35,607 nt of DNA, from NCBI RefSeq assembly GCF_002409645.1, contig NZ_DHNR01000019.1, positions 306,431 through 342,037 on the forward strand, written 5' to 3'. Below, piece by piece: positions 7,568 to 15,362 of the stretch. Origin of the DNA: Acetobacter sp. UBA5411. GTDB taxonomy: Bacteria; Pseudomonadota; Alphaproteobacteria; Acetobacterales; Acetobacteraceae. Positions within the stretch are counted from its first letter, which is position 1; each line of letters begins with the position of its first letter. The position numbers and the translations under genes were made by a program. Under the pieces are notes generated by a model, which was not told the DNA's origin, did no database searches, and worked only from the letters and a program-made list of their open reading frames with translations.

Positions 7568-9073
7568 TCATATCTGCCTGTTTCGGGCCAATTCTGAATG
7601 AGACAGCCCGTAAAAGCGGTAAATGATTGCGCCAGAAGTAAAATATAGGCCCAGAAGAATCGCAGGCAGCCAGTTGCCTGAGATGATGCCGCTGATCAGT
7701 TCGACCAAAAGAGGCAGCATCATCACGCCAGCAAACAGGATTCCCAATAGGGGAGTAAGACCCAGCCATAGACGTCCTATCCGTAGAGCCCCAAGAGGAA
7801 CGCGATAGAGGCGTTCTGCGTCAGGGCGAACTGAGCGGTCCCTGATAACGGTCAGATTGACCACGCCAAAAGCGGCAGCCGTTCCGATGCTCACGAGATC
7901 GCTAATAATGTCGATAGGGAGTGTAGCGGCAGCCAGAGCGACAAGCAGTCCCAAGAGCAGAGAACCTGCCACCGGTGTGTGAAAGCGAGGGTGCAGTCGG
8001 TTGAAGATGGGCGGTAGAAGACCGTCCTGAGCCATGGTGAAAAAGATCCGGCTCTGACCGTAAAGCAGACCGAACAGAACTGAACACAGCCCAATCACAC
8101 CAGCCAGCTTCACGAGCACCGCCAGTGAGGGAGAGCCTATTGCATCGGCAGCCAGCGCCAGCGGATCAGACACATCCAGTTGACGCCAGGGGACCACACC
8201 CGTCAGCACCAGCGCCACGCACAGATAGATCAGGGTGCAGATCAGAAGCGATCCAATAATGCCTATGGGGATATCGCGTCGGGGGGAACGCGCTTCGGTT
8301 GAAGCCGTCGAAACAGCTTCAAAGCCGACATAGGCAAAAAATACGACAGAAGCTGCCCGGAAAACGCCCGTGAATCCGTAGCGGAAGGCTCCTTCCGAAG
8401 GAGGGAAGAATGGATGCCAGTAGTCCGGATGGATTGCAGTCAGTCCGACCGAGACAAAGACCAGCAGGGTCATCGTTTTGAGCAGAACGATGGCCGTATT
8501 GATGGTGATGGATTCTGTTACACCTCGCATCAACATGGCTGTTACGATCAGCACAGACGCTGTGGCGGGCAGATCTATGCGCCATCCTGCAGAAAGCGCT
8601 GTGCCGGTAGGTGTCATGGAAGCCGTAACCACTGGCGCATGCAGGGCGTCAGGAACGAAAATACTCAGATCGTGTAAAAAACTGACAGCATACCCGGAAA
8701 AACCTGATGCAACGCCTGCACAGGACACTCCGTATTCAAGAAGGAGCAACCATCCAACCCACCAGGCGGCGCGTTCTCCCAGCGACACATAGGCGTAGGT
8801 ATAGGCTGAGCCTGAAACCGGAATGGATGAGGCCAGTTCGGCGTAGGAGAAGGCTGTAAAAAGACAGGCAAGGCCAGCGATAACAAAAGACAGAATGACG
8901 GCGGGGCCAGCATAATTGGCGGCTGCCGTGCCTGCCATTACATAGATGCCTGCACCAACAGTGGAGCCAACGCCCAGCATGGTCAGATGGAAAGGGCCCA
9001 TAGTGCGGCGTAGACCAGATGTTTCACTAGCCTGCACGGCCTGTTCGACCGTCTTGCGTCGTGCTTCTGTCAT
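7568..9073 (-). CDS. APC-superfamily amino-acid permease (CAT subfamily)
   Basis: A 501-residue inner-membrane transporter with about 12-14 hydrophobic segments. The first membrane helix carries the APC hallmark GSTVGAGIYV (residues 36-45), and the second region has SYAELASSIPVSGSAYTYAY, close to cationic amino-acid transporters such as YfnA. A conserved FFAYVGFEAVSTASTEA stretch (helix 6) and a GQSRIFFTMAQDGLLP stretch (helix 8) follow, both typical of the CAT subfamily. It is expected to import amino acids by proton symport; the substrate is not readable. It lies 67 bp upstream of tRNA-Met on the same strand, and 127 bp downstream of uppP. Confidence 0.9.
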   Translation of the reverse strand: MTEARRKTVEQAVQASETSGLRRTMGPFHLTMLGVGSTVGAGIYVMAGTAAANYAGPAVILSFVIAGLACLFTAFSYAELASSIPVSGSAYTYAYVSLGERAAWWVGWLLLLEYGVSCAGVASGFSGYAVSFLHDLSIFVPDALHAPVVTASMTPTGTALSAGWRIDLPATASVLIVTAMLMRGVTESITINTAIVLLKTMTLLVFVSVGLTAIHPDYWHPFFPPSEGAFRYGFTGVFRAASVVFFAYVGFEAVSTASTEARSPRRDIPIGIIGSLLICTLIYLCVALVLTGVVPWRQLDVSDPLALAADAIGSPSLAVLVKLAGVIGLCSVLFGLLYGQSRIFFTMAQDGLLPPIFNRLHPRFHTPVAGSLLLGLLVALAAATLPIDIISDLVSIGTAAAFGVVNLTVIRDRSVRPDAERLYRVPLGALRIGRLWLGLTPLLGILFAGVMMLPLLVELISGIISGNWLPAILLGLYFTSGAIIYRFYGLSHSELARNRQI

Positions 9074-9134
9074 GCTCCGGAGGACCTGCTGCTCTGCCTG
9101 AAAAAGACTGCTTATGGGCAGCAGTCGTTATGGG

Positions 9135-9177
9135 TCTGCAAACTCCCACGACAGAAAGTCGGTCATGGGAGTGCAGA
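9135..9177 (-). terminator. Inverted repeat between uppP and the permease gene
   Basis: TCTGCA (9135-9140) and CTCCCA (9143-9148) pair with TGGGAG (9166-9171) and TGCAGA (9172-9177), leaving two unpaired A bases and an inner imperfect loop. It lies just after the uppP stop on the minus strand. No T run follows, so the terminator role is only likely from position. Confidence 0.35.
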
Positions 9178-9200
9178 GTCCGTAAAATCCGACCTGTTGG

Positions 9201-10067
9201 TTACAGAATGCCGCCCAGATAGACGAGCGATCCCAAGCCGAGCAGGATGCAGTAATAGGCAAAAGGAGCCAGAGCCCATTTCTCGTGCTGGCTGAAGTAT
9301 CGCATCAGAATACCGGTGCAGATAAGGGCAGTCACACCGGCGACACAGGCCGCAATCGCACCCTGATGGATCTGCTCATGCGTGACGGGGACGTGGCGCA
9401 TTTTCATAATCTGATGAGCCGTGGCCGCCAGAATGATCGGTTCCGCCATCAGAAATGAAAAGCGTGCGGCGACGTCATGGTGCAGCCCACGCATCAGGCC
9501 ACCTGCGATGGTGGCGCCGGAACGGGACATACCCGGAAAAAGGGCAAGACACTGAAACAGGCCGATAACCAGAGCATCTCGTGCTGTCAGACTGGCGATC
9601 GGTCGCCCGGCCTCAGGCTCTTCTCCGCGACCCAGAGAGACGCGGGAGCGTAATCTCTCCACAATCAAAAGCATCACACCGTTCGCAATCAGCAGCCCTG
9701 CGACAGGCAGCGGAGAGCCGAACAGGTGACGGAAAAGATGTTCGAACAGCCCGCCGCAGATCACGGCAGGGATAGTGGCAATGGCCAGCAGGAAGAGAAT
9801 TCGGAAACTTTCCAGTCGATACCTTCTGCCGTGCAGCCCGAGCGCACCACCAATAATGGCCGCCCAGTCACGCCAGAAAAATACGAACAGAGCAACCGAC
9901 GTCCCGAGATGGAGCATCACGAGAAAAGGCAGAAAGGTTGGATCGCTTTCGTCGAAAGGCCAGTGCAGCAGGGCAGGCAGCAGCACTGCGTGTCCAAGGC
10001 TGCTGACCGGGAAAAGCTCGGTTGCCCCCTGAAGAATTGCAATAATAAGGGCCTGCAGCAATGACAT
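9201..10067 (-). CDS. uppP: Undecaprenyl-diphosphatase
   Basis: Integral membrane phosphatase that recycles undecaprenyl pyrophosphate to the monophosphate carrier for peptidoglycan and polysaccharide synthesis; its loss in other bacteria raises bacitracin sensitivity. It has 288 residues with eight or so membrane segments. The two catalytic motifs are clear: QGATELFPVSSLGHA (13-27; Glu17, His26) and FPGMSRSGATIAGG (177-190). ATG at 10067 gives the standard family N-terminus (MSLLQALIIAILQG); a TTG at 10103 is in frame but less likely. It is divergent from mlaD over a 229-bp region that contains a near-perfect palindrome (10137-10150). Confidence 0.96.
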   Translation of the reverse strand: MSLLQALIIAILQGATELFPVSSLGHAVLLPALLHWPFDESDPTFLPFLVMLHLGTSVALFVFFWRDWAAIIGGALGLHGRRYRLESFRILFLLAIATIPAVICGGLFEHLFRHLFGSPLPVAGLLIANGVMLLIVERLRSRVSLGRGEEPEAGRPIASLTARDALVIGLFQCLALFPGMSRSGATIAGGLMRGLHHDVAARFSFLMAEPIILAATAHQIMKMRHVPVTHEQIHQGAIAACVAGVTALICTGILMRYFSQHEKWALAPFAYYCILLGLGSLVYLGGIL

Positions 10068-10136
10068 AGATTGAACCCGTTCCTGAAAGACCTGACGACT
10101 CAAACATGATGTACGACTGAATCGTCTGTGTATTTA

Positions 10137-10150
10137 CGGTAAAATTACCG
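10137..10150. promoter_or_regulatory. 14-bp palindrome in the uppP-mlaD divergent region
   Basis: CGGTAA and TTACCG arms are perfect, with AA between. It lies 70 bp upstream of the uppP start and 147 bp upstream of mlaD. It has the form of a dimeric repressor site that could act on the uppP promoter; no regulator gene is nearby to suggest which. Confidence 0.35.
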
Positions 10151-10296
10151 CGCCTTATCGGACAGGGATACTGCGTTTATGATCGTTTTGGTATCAATGC
10201 GTTATTCTTTTTTCCCATCGGCTTGACCGTGTGGGGGTGCGAAGCCTTATTGGGACATGATGAGCGTTCAGAAATGCTCGATAAAAGGACGCAGGA

Positions 10297-10758
10297 ATGG
10301 CTCGTAACCGACAGACAGGAACCACCGTTTTCAGCTTTGGCGTTCTGGCTGCCGCAATAGGGTTTGCTGTGTATGCTCACGGGACACAGACCAGCTTTGG
10401 TGTCTCCCGCTACCCGTTATCCGCGAACTTTGTCTCGGCCAACGGCCTGAACTCCGGCGCTGCGGTCGATATTGCCGGAGTGTCCGTAGGACGGGTCTCC
10501 GATGTGCATCTTGATTCCCAGACGCAGTTGGCCGTTGTCAGATTTGAAGTCAACGATACGCTACATTTTCCCGTGGACAGCATTCTGAGCGTCGGCTCGA
10601 CGACCATGTCAGGGGATAATGCCCTGATGATTGAGCCAGGAAAATCCAGCCAACTGACAAAGGCTGGAGATGTTCTCACTAATACCCGTGAGCCTTTAAG
10701 CCTTGAGCAGCAGGTGAGTAACTATATTTTCGGAAATGGCGGTCTGCCCGTAAACTGA
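10297..10758 (+). CDS. mlaD: MCE-domain protein, MlaD-like
   Basis: A 153-residue protein with one N-terminal membrane helix (about 12-28) and a single MCE domain (about 38-115) facing the periplasm. This is the architecture of MlaD, the lipid-binding hexamer of the Mla phospholipid transport complex that keeps outer-membrane lipid asymmetry. Landmarks are YPLSANFVSANGLNSGAAVDIAGV near the start of the domain and a C-terminal EPLSLEQQVSNYIF, close to the E. coli ending. The start has AAAAGGA seven bases upstream. Unusually, no mlaE, mlaF, mlaB or mlaC lies beside it; the permease and ATPase must be elsewhere if it works in Mla. Confidence 0.9.
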   Translation: MARNRQTGTTVFSFGVLAAAIGFAVYAHGTQTSFGVSRYPLSANFVSANGLNSGAAVDIAGVSVGRVSDVHLDSQTQLAVVRFEVNDTLHFPVDSILSVGSTTMSGDNALMIEPGKSSQLTKAGDVLTNTREPLSLEQQVSNYIFGNGGLPVN

Positions 10759-10780
10759 GACGGGCGGATTATTCCGACAG

Positions 10781-12055
10781 TCAGTCGTTCAGCGGATAGG
10801 AACGAAGCAGACGGCGCTGTTCGAACCAGAGGCGGAATCCGGCAGGCAGGGGCGTGGATTTCCAGCCGCGTTTGCGGTTTTCAGCACCGATTCGGAATGC
10901 TTCACCATAATGATGGAATTGCGCAGCATAGGCTTCCCGCAGAGTCGTGCGGGCATCCCATATGTGAGTCGCTTCCGATCCCACCCCGTTGATTTCGATG
11001 ATCTCGAAATCTTCACCGCGTCGGAAGGCATCCGGCGAACGGAACTTGACGTCCACGCGGCCGAAATGGAACTCGGGGATGTCCTGCATAATCCGATCAA
11101 GAACCGCAGTCAGCTCCGGCGTGATGTCTGCTGCACCATTGCGGAACACCGAGCCTTTGCAGTGATTGCCCGTAAACACCAGCGGCAGACCTTCACCCAA
11201 GGCCGGAACATCGTTCAGGCGGTCTGCAAGGCGAGGGCGATAGATGTGCGGTAGCAGCTTGGTCCGGGGATCACGGTCCAGCAGTTCGGCAACGGTCGAT
11301 TCGCCATCACCCAGCAGAACAGGTACATCCTTGTAGGTGATGGACGTAATTCGTCCCTGCTTTTCACCGGCGTGGCGGATGTAGAAAAGTCCCGCTTCAT
11401 GTTCCCAGGGAATCAGGCGCTGTAGTACCAGTCTGACACCACGAGGATATTCCTGAAGAATCTGTTCCAGATCAGCCTGTGTGCGCGCAAGTTTCACGCC
11501 TGTGCCGTTACAGCCGACATCCGGTTTGACGACGACAGGGCAGGCGATGCCGATGGCTTTCATGGCTGCTTCAGCGCGTCTCAGATCATCTCGGTCCGTA
11601 TCCAGAATCGCATAGGGAGCAATAAACCCTTTTGCAAATGGACCGGCCATGTCGAGGATCGAGCTTTTGCTCTCGCCGCAGAGGCCACCGGTTGAAATCA
11701 ACGGATTGGCTGCCGTGGGCATGCCCATGTCACGGTAACGCACACCCAGAGCGAGCCAGTAGGCGACGATCGGCGTGTAGAATAGCCAGCCGGGCCAGAA
11801 TTCGAAAAAACTGACCGGTTCTGCGTTCTCGATATGCCGCCCACGCAGGTGCGCCAGTACAGTGCCGACAAAGGAGCGTTTCTTCTTTTCAGTGCTGGCT
11901 GAGACGAAAGGTGCGGTTTGATGATTCACGCCCGAACCGGAAGGGCCATGGAGAGAGGAAGGAGTGGCGCGTAAAGTCGGTTCCGGCGCGCTGCCTGAGT
12001 CCGTCGATGCGTCCATGACAAGGTCCGAAAGACCCGTTCCATCCAAGTGATCCAT
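10781..12055 (-). CDS. ATP-grasp ligase-like protein (D-Ala-D-Ala ligase-related, function unknown)
   Basis: A 424-residue protein. Residues 1-75 are a low-complexity Ser/Pro/Thr-rich head. Then comes FFEFWPGWLFYTPIVAYWLAL (83-103), a membrane-associating hydrophobic stretch seen in this uncharacterised family. The ATP-grasp core follows: PVVVKPDVGCNGTGVKLA (173-190) as the lid/lysine region and FEIIEINGVGSEATH (350-364), the metal-binding E-x-N motif. ATP-grasp enzymes join a carboxylate to an amine or thiol; the substrate here is unknown. It starts 7 bp after the DedA stop with AGGGCGA as ribosome site, so it is in an operon with DedA. Partnership with an envelope lipid or peptidoglycan precursor is inference from neighbours. 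It should not be called Ddl: length and head differ. Confidence 0.75.
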   Translation of the reverse strand: MDHLDGTGLSDLVMDASTDSGSAPEPTLRATPSSLHGPSGSGVNHQTAPFVSASTEKKKRSFVGTVLAHLRGRHIENAEPVSFFEFWPGWLFYTPIVAYWLALGVRYRDMGMPTAANPLISTGGLCGESKSSILDMAGPFAKGFIAPYAILDTDRDDLRRAEAAMKAIGIACPVVVKPDVGCNGTGVKLARTQADLEQILQEYPRGVRLVLQRLIPWEHEAGLFYIRHAGEKQGRITSITYKDVPVLLGDGESTVAELLDRDPRTKLLPHIYRPRLADRLNDVPALGEGLPLVFTGNHCKGSVFRNGAADITPELTAVLDRIMQDIPEFHFGRVDVKFRSPDAFRRGEDFEIIEINGVGSEATHIWDARTTLREAYAAQFHHYGEAFRIGAENRKRGWKSTPLPAGFRLWFEQRRLLRSYPLND

Positions 12056-12061
12056 TTCGCC

Positions 12062-12667
12062 CTAACCTCGTGCAGATGGCGATTGCATGCGGGCGACATG
12101 ACGTCCGACAAGAACGATAGCCAGGATAAACCCTGCCACACCAACCCAGCGCCAAGCGCCAAGCTCGTCCAGCAGGATCTGACCCATTTTCAGCGACAGT
12201 GCAAATAGTGCGGTTGTCCAGAGAAGCGTGGCCAGAGCCGTTGCAAGGATGAAAACCCTGAAACCGGCATTAAAAAAGCCGGTTGCTGTATAAATGGGAA
12301 GCCGGGTTCCCGGAATGAAACGGGATACGAAAATGACTCGAAACAGAGCAGCGCCATGCCACCATTTTGTAGCGGGAGCATCCACTCCTCCGGTCGCAGA
12401 AGGTGCCCAGCGTCGGGCTGGTGGCCAAAAGGTGGCCAGACGCCCCAGTCCATATAATCCGGCATCTCCCGTGACGATCCCGATATAAAGTGAGAGCAGG
12501 GCGAGGGGAAATGCGACGGCCCCGTCTCCTACGGCAATCGCGGTCAGAATGGTCGCGCCGTCTTCCAGAATGAATGTGCCGATGATGATCGTCACAGCCT
12601 GCCATAATGGGGTGTGCGCAGCCGTTGTAAGGCCGGTTGTCAGCATGTTGGGCAGATCGAAGGACAT
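12062..12667 (-). CDS. DedA-family membrane protein
   Basis: A 201-residue polytopic membrane protein of the DedA/SNARE-associated (VTT) family. Conserved elements: an acidic residue in FILEDGATIL (Glu35, Asp36), TGDAGLYGLGR (66-76), and the SRFIPGTRLP loop (115-124) with the two conserved Arg. Some DedA proteins move undecaprenyl phosphate or phospholipids across the inner membrane; which applies here cannot be read. ATG 12667 is preferred; an ATG at 12718 would add 17 residues. It is first in a two-gene operon with the ATP-grasp gene and divergent from the repeat protein at 12810. Confidence 0.9.
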   Translation of the reverse strand: MSFDLPNMLTTGLTTAAHTPLWQAVTIIIGTFILEDGATILTAIAVGDGAVAFPLALLSLYIGIVTGDAGLYGLGRLATFWPPARRWAPSATGGVDAPATKWWHGAALFRVIFVSRFIPGTRLPIYTATGFFNAGFRVFILATALATLLWTTALFALSLKMGQILLDELGAWRWVGVAGFILAIVLVGRHVARMQSPSARG

Positions 12668-12809
12668 CGCGCGTTCTTTACACGAGCCGGAACCGAACTC
12701 CAGTTTCCAAAAATGCACAGCGGGCAGGTAATCTGATTTCAGCAGTAAAATTTGGTTAAAAAAGACTTAACTTCAGAGCGTTTGTGTTTAGTGTGCCTTA
12801 CTTCATTCC

Positions 12810-13331
12810 ATGGAGCAGGACGGTACTATTTTGTCAGAAAAACTGTACTCACTCGTTGATCTTGCCCGTGAAATCCCGAATTTGCCTATATCAGGACCTG
12901 CGCGGCTGGCAGCCTTACGGGCTGCGGTAGGAGATCGGCCAGCCCCGGCGGCTCTTGGTGTTCGGCGTCGTTCCATCATGAAGCCGTCCAGAAATCCTGT
13001 TTTCCCTATCATGTCATCGCCCCGGCCAGCCCCTAGGCCGCCGATCATTCGGATGACCGAACAGGAAATGAAGGCGCTCCCTGTCGAAGTCCGTTTTTTT
13101 GATAGGGAATGGTATCTGAAGCAGCATCCGGATGTCGGTCAGGCCGGAATCGATCCCAGCCGTCATTATATGGAGAAAGGCTGGCGGGAAGGGAGAAATC
13201 CTAATCCACATTTCGACGGTCGTGCCTATCTGGCGGCCAATCCGGATGTGGACCCGACCATAAACCCATTCGAACATTTCATCTTTTTTGGCATCGCAGA
13301 GCGCCGTCGTCTGACGCCTGCTGCAAAATAG
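12810..13331 (+). CDS. Small protein with two tandem FD-YL-NPDV-HY-G repeats
   Basis: A 173-residue protein of unknown function. The first 90 residues are low complexity and Pro/Arg-rich. The C-terminal half holds two copies of a roughly 37-residue unit: FFDREWYLKQHPDV...HYMEKGWREGRNPN (97-133) and HFDGRAYLAANPDV...HFIFFGIAERRR (134-167). This unit is common as a tandem module in large bacterial glycosyltransferases and some secreted proteins, but here it stands alone. No signal peptide or membrane segment is seen, and no ribosome site precedes the ATG; internal ATGs before the repeats (12978, 13011, 13053) are possible starts. The gene lies between DedA (divergent) and the peptidoglycan genes. 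The frame and repeats are convincing; function is not known. Confidence 0.7.
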   Translation: MEQDGTILSEKLYSLVDLAREIPNLPISGPARLAALRAAVGDRPAPAALGVRRRSIMKPSRNPVFPIMSSPRPAPRPPIIRMTEQEMKALPVEVRFFDREWYLKQHPDVGQAGIDPSRHYMEKGWREGRNPNPHFDGRAYLAANPDVDPTINPFEHFIFFGIAERRRLTPAAK

Positions 13332-13356
13332 GTTCATCACCCCTCTGGAGAAGCCC

Positions 13357-13368
13357 CTGCGATCGCAG
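13357..13368. repeat. 12-bp perfect palindrome
   Basis: CTGCGATCGCAG lies between the repeat protein stop (13331) and the MltB-like start (13449). It is short and may be chance, a regulator site, or the core of a weak hairpin together with flanking CCC and GGG. Confidence 0.3.
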
Positions 13369-13448
13369 TAAGGGAAAGCTTGAAATGGATTGGGAGGGAA
13401 TCTTCCTGCCATCCGACAGGCTGCGCAGATTTTGGAGAGTGTGCCGGT

Positions 13449-14459
13449 ATGACTTGCATGATCAACCGTCGTTCCACAGTGCGTGGCCTTCTTCTCGGTG
13501 GACTGGGAACCGCCGTTTCCCTGCGCCCCGCACTGCTTCAGGCGGCAACAGGTCATGCGACCGGTTCATATGCACAGTTTCTGGAGGGTGTTCGCAGTCA
13601 GGCGACAGGGATGGGACTGTCCAGTTCACTGGTCAGCGAGGCGCTCGCCCTTACGCACCAGCCCAACACACGGGTATTGCAGCTTGATCGTCATCAGCCG
13701 GAATTCACGCTGACCTGGGCGCAGTATCGGGAAAAAGTGCTGACACAGGCCAAAATCGACGCAGGCCGTGCCGCCTATGCAAAGCAGCACGGCTCACTCG
13801 TGCGAGTCGAAGCCGCAACCGGGGTGGACCGTCAGCCGGTCATGGGAATCTGGGGACTTGAGTCCTATTACGGTCGCATTACCGGTGGTTTCAACGTGAT
13901 CGACGCACTGGCGACTCTGGCTTTCGATGGTCGTCGCGCCGCCTTCTTCCGCTCCGAGCTGCTGAAAGCCCTGCAGATTCTTGGCGAGGGGCGGATTCCG
14001 CCAGCCTCCATGACGGGCAGCTATGCCGGAGCGATGGGGCAGCCCCAGTTCATGCCGAGCGCCTATCTGAAATATGCCCGCGCCTTCGATGGTTCGTCTC
14101 GCGCCGATATATGGAAAAGCGTTCCCGATGTGGTGATGTCCATCGGAAACTATCTGTCCAAATCCGGCTGGAAGACGGGCGAACCGTGGGGACAGGAGAT
14201 CACCGTGCCGGAGTCTCTGCCGCAATCGTCGGTAGGGCGTGACCATACGCGTACGCTTCAGGCCTGGATGGCGGCCGGTGTCCGTCGCAAGGACGGATCA
14301 GCCTTCGGGCGGCCGGAAGTGGAGGGAGCCATCGTCCGTCCTGACGGACCGGGTGGCGAGGCCTTCATGGTCTATCACAATTTCAACGTGATCCGCCGTT
14401 ATAACCCGTCAGATTATTACGCTCTGGGCGTTGGACTGATGGGTGATCTGACAACATGA
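13449..14459 (+). CDS. Lytic murein transglycosylase, MltB type
   Basis: Cleaves peptidoglycan glycan strands to 1,6-anhydro products in the periplasm. It has 336 residues from ATG 13449 (GGAGAG nine bases upstream). A twin-arginine-like signal NRRSTVRGLLLGG (6-18) is followed by a hydrophobic segment. The transglycosylase domain (SLT_2) fills the rest: the catalytic Glu is E138 in GIWGLESYYG (133-142), followed by GSYAGAMGQPQFMPSAY (190-206), the family's diagnostic stretch. No lipobox is visible, so it is a soluble MltB/SltB-like form. The C-terminus has YHNFNVIRRYNPSDYYALGV, standard for the family. Its stop overlaps the RlpA start (ATGA at 14456-14459), so the two are translationally coupled. 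Confidence 0.94.
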   Translation: MTCMINRRSTVRGLLLGGLGTAVSLRPALLQAATGHATGSYAQFLEGVRSQATGMGLSSSLVSEALALTHQPNTRVLQLDRHQPEFTLTWAQYREKVLTQAKIDAGRAAYAKQHGSLVRVEAATGVDRQPVMGIWGLESYYGRITGGFNVIDALATLAFDGRRAAFFRSELLKALQILGEGRIPPASMTGSYAGAMGQPQFMPSAYLKYARAFDGSSRADIWKSVPDVVMSIGNYLSKSGWKTGEPWGQEITVPESLPQSSVGRDHTRTLQAWMAAGVRRKDGSAFGRPEVEGAIVRPDGPGGEAFMVYHNFNVIRRYNPSDYYALGVGLMGDLTT

Positions 14460-15352
14460 AACTTCCGGTCTGTCGTGCCAGAAGTCGGTCTGCCGCCCGG
14501 TGGCTCATTCCCGGAACAGCGATTCTGCTATCGGCGTGCCACAAGCCCGCACCCCCTCTGCCGTCCGCCCATATCCATTACGAAGTTGGGCCAGCCTATA
14601 ATCAGGACGGTGTCTGGCGGTATCCGCGACAGGAATTCGCCTGGCGGGAGAGCGGTCTGGCTGTAGTGGACAGAGATACATCTCCTCACATCACGGCGGA
14701 TGGCGAGATCTATGACCCGAAAGCGATGACAGGGTCTCATCCGACTCTCCAGTTGCCGGTGCAGGTGACAGTCCGCAATCTGGATAATGGTCGGCAGATT
14801 GAAGTCCGCCTGAACGACAGGGGCCCCAAACAACGCGGCAGGCTGATTTCTCTCACGCCACAGGCGGCGGCGGCGCTCGGGATGGGGCAGGACCCAACTC
14901 GTGTCGAGGTGATCGAGAATGAATTGCCAAGCCGAATCTTCGCCGAAACGCTGCCGGGCGGTCCTTTGCTGGATATGAAGGCCGCGCCCGTCGGATCCGT
15001 CCAGACCGAAGCGCTGGATACGGCCATCATGCCCAAAACCGCCTCGGTCGACCAGCCGCAAGCCGGTTCACAGCAGGTGCAGCCCGCTTCCCTGCCGTCA
15101 CTTCCTGTCGTCTACACGCAAGGATGGGCGACCCCGGGAAGCCTCTGGATTGAAGTTGGACGATTTACACAGCGGTCCTATGCGGCGATAGAAGCGTCTC
15201 GCGCCGGAGGAACGGTGAGTTACGCTTCTGACAATAACGGTCCCGGCTGGGTCGTGCGTGTCGGACCTTTTTCTGGCGTTGCTGACGCAGATGCAGCGCT
15301 GGACCACGCCTTGGCCCTCGGGTTAACGGGGGCCCACATTGTCGTCGAATAG
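14456..15352 (+). CDS. rlpA: RlpA-type septal lipoprotein with SPOR domain
   Basis: A 298-residue lipoprotein: signal with lipobox LLSAC (24-28), then a double-psi beta-barrel with YDPKAMTGSHPTLQLP and the key NDRGP (120-124, Asp121 in the position needed for transglycosylase activity), then a Gln/Pro linker, then a SPOR domain (about 225-297) of the kind that binds denuded septal glycan. In Pseudomonas, RlpA cuts stem-less glycans at the septum. The usual ASWYG start of the barrel is degenerate (LAVVDRDTSPHITADG). It follows the MltB-like gene with a 4-bp overlap and precedes the D,D-carboxypeptidase by 10 bp. The three are one peptidoglycan-remodelling operon. Confidence 0.93.
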   Translation: MKLPVCRARSRSAARWLIPGTAILLSACHKPAPPLPSAHIHYEVGPAYNQDGVWRYPRQEFAWRESGLAVVDRDTSPHITADGEIYDPKAMTGSHPTLQLPVQVTVRNLDNGRQIEVRLNDRGPKQRGRLISLTPQAAAALGMGQDPTRVEVIENELPSRIFAETLPGGPLLDMKAAPVGSVQTEALDTAIMPKTASVDQPQAGSQQVQPASLPSLPVVYTQGWATPGSLWIEVGRFTQRSYAAIEASRAGGTVSYASDNNGPGWVVRVGPFSGVADADAALDHALALGLTGAHIVVE

Positions 15353-15362
15353 GATTGGGAAC

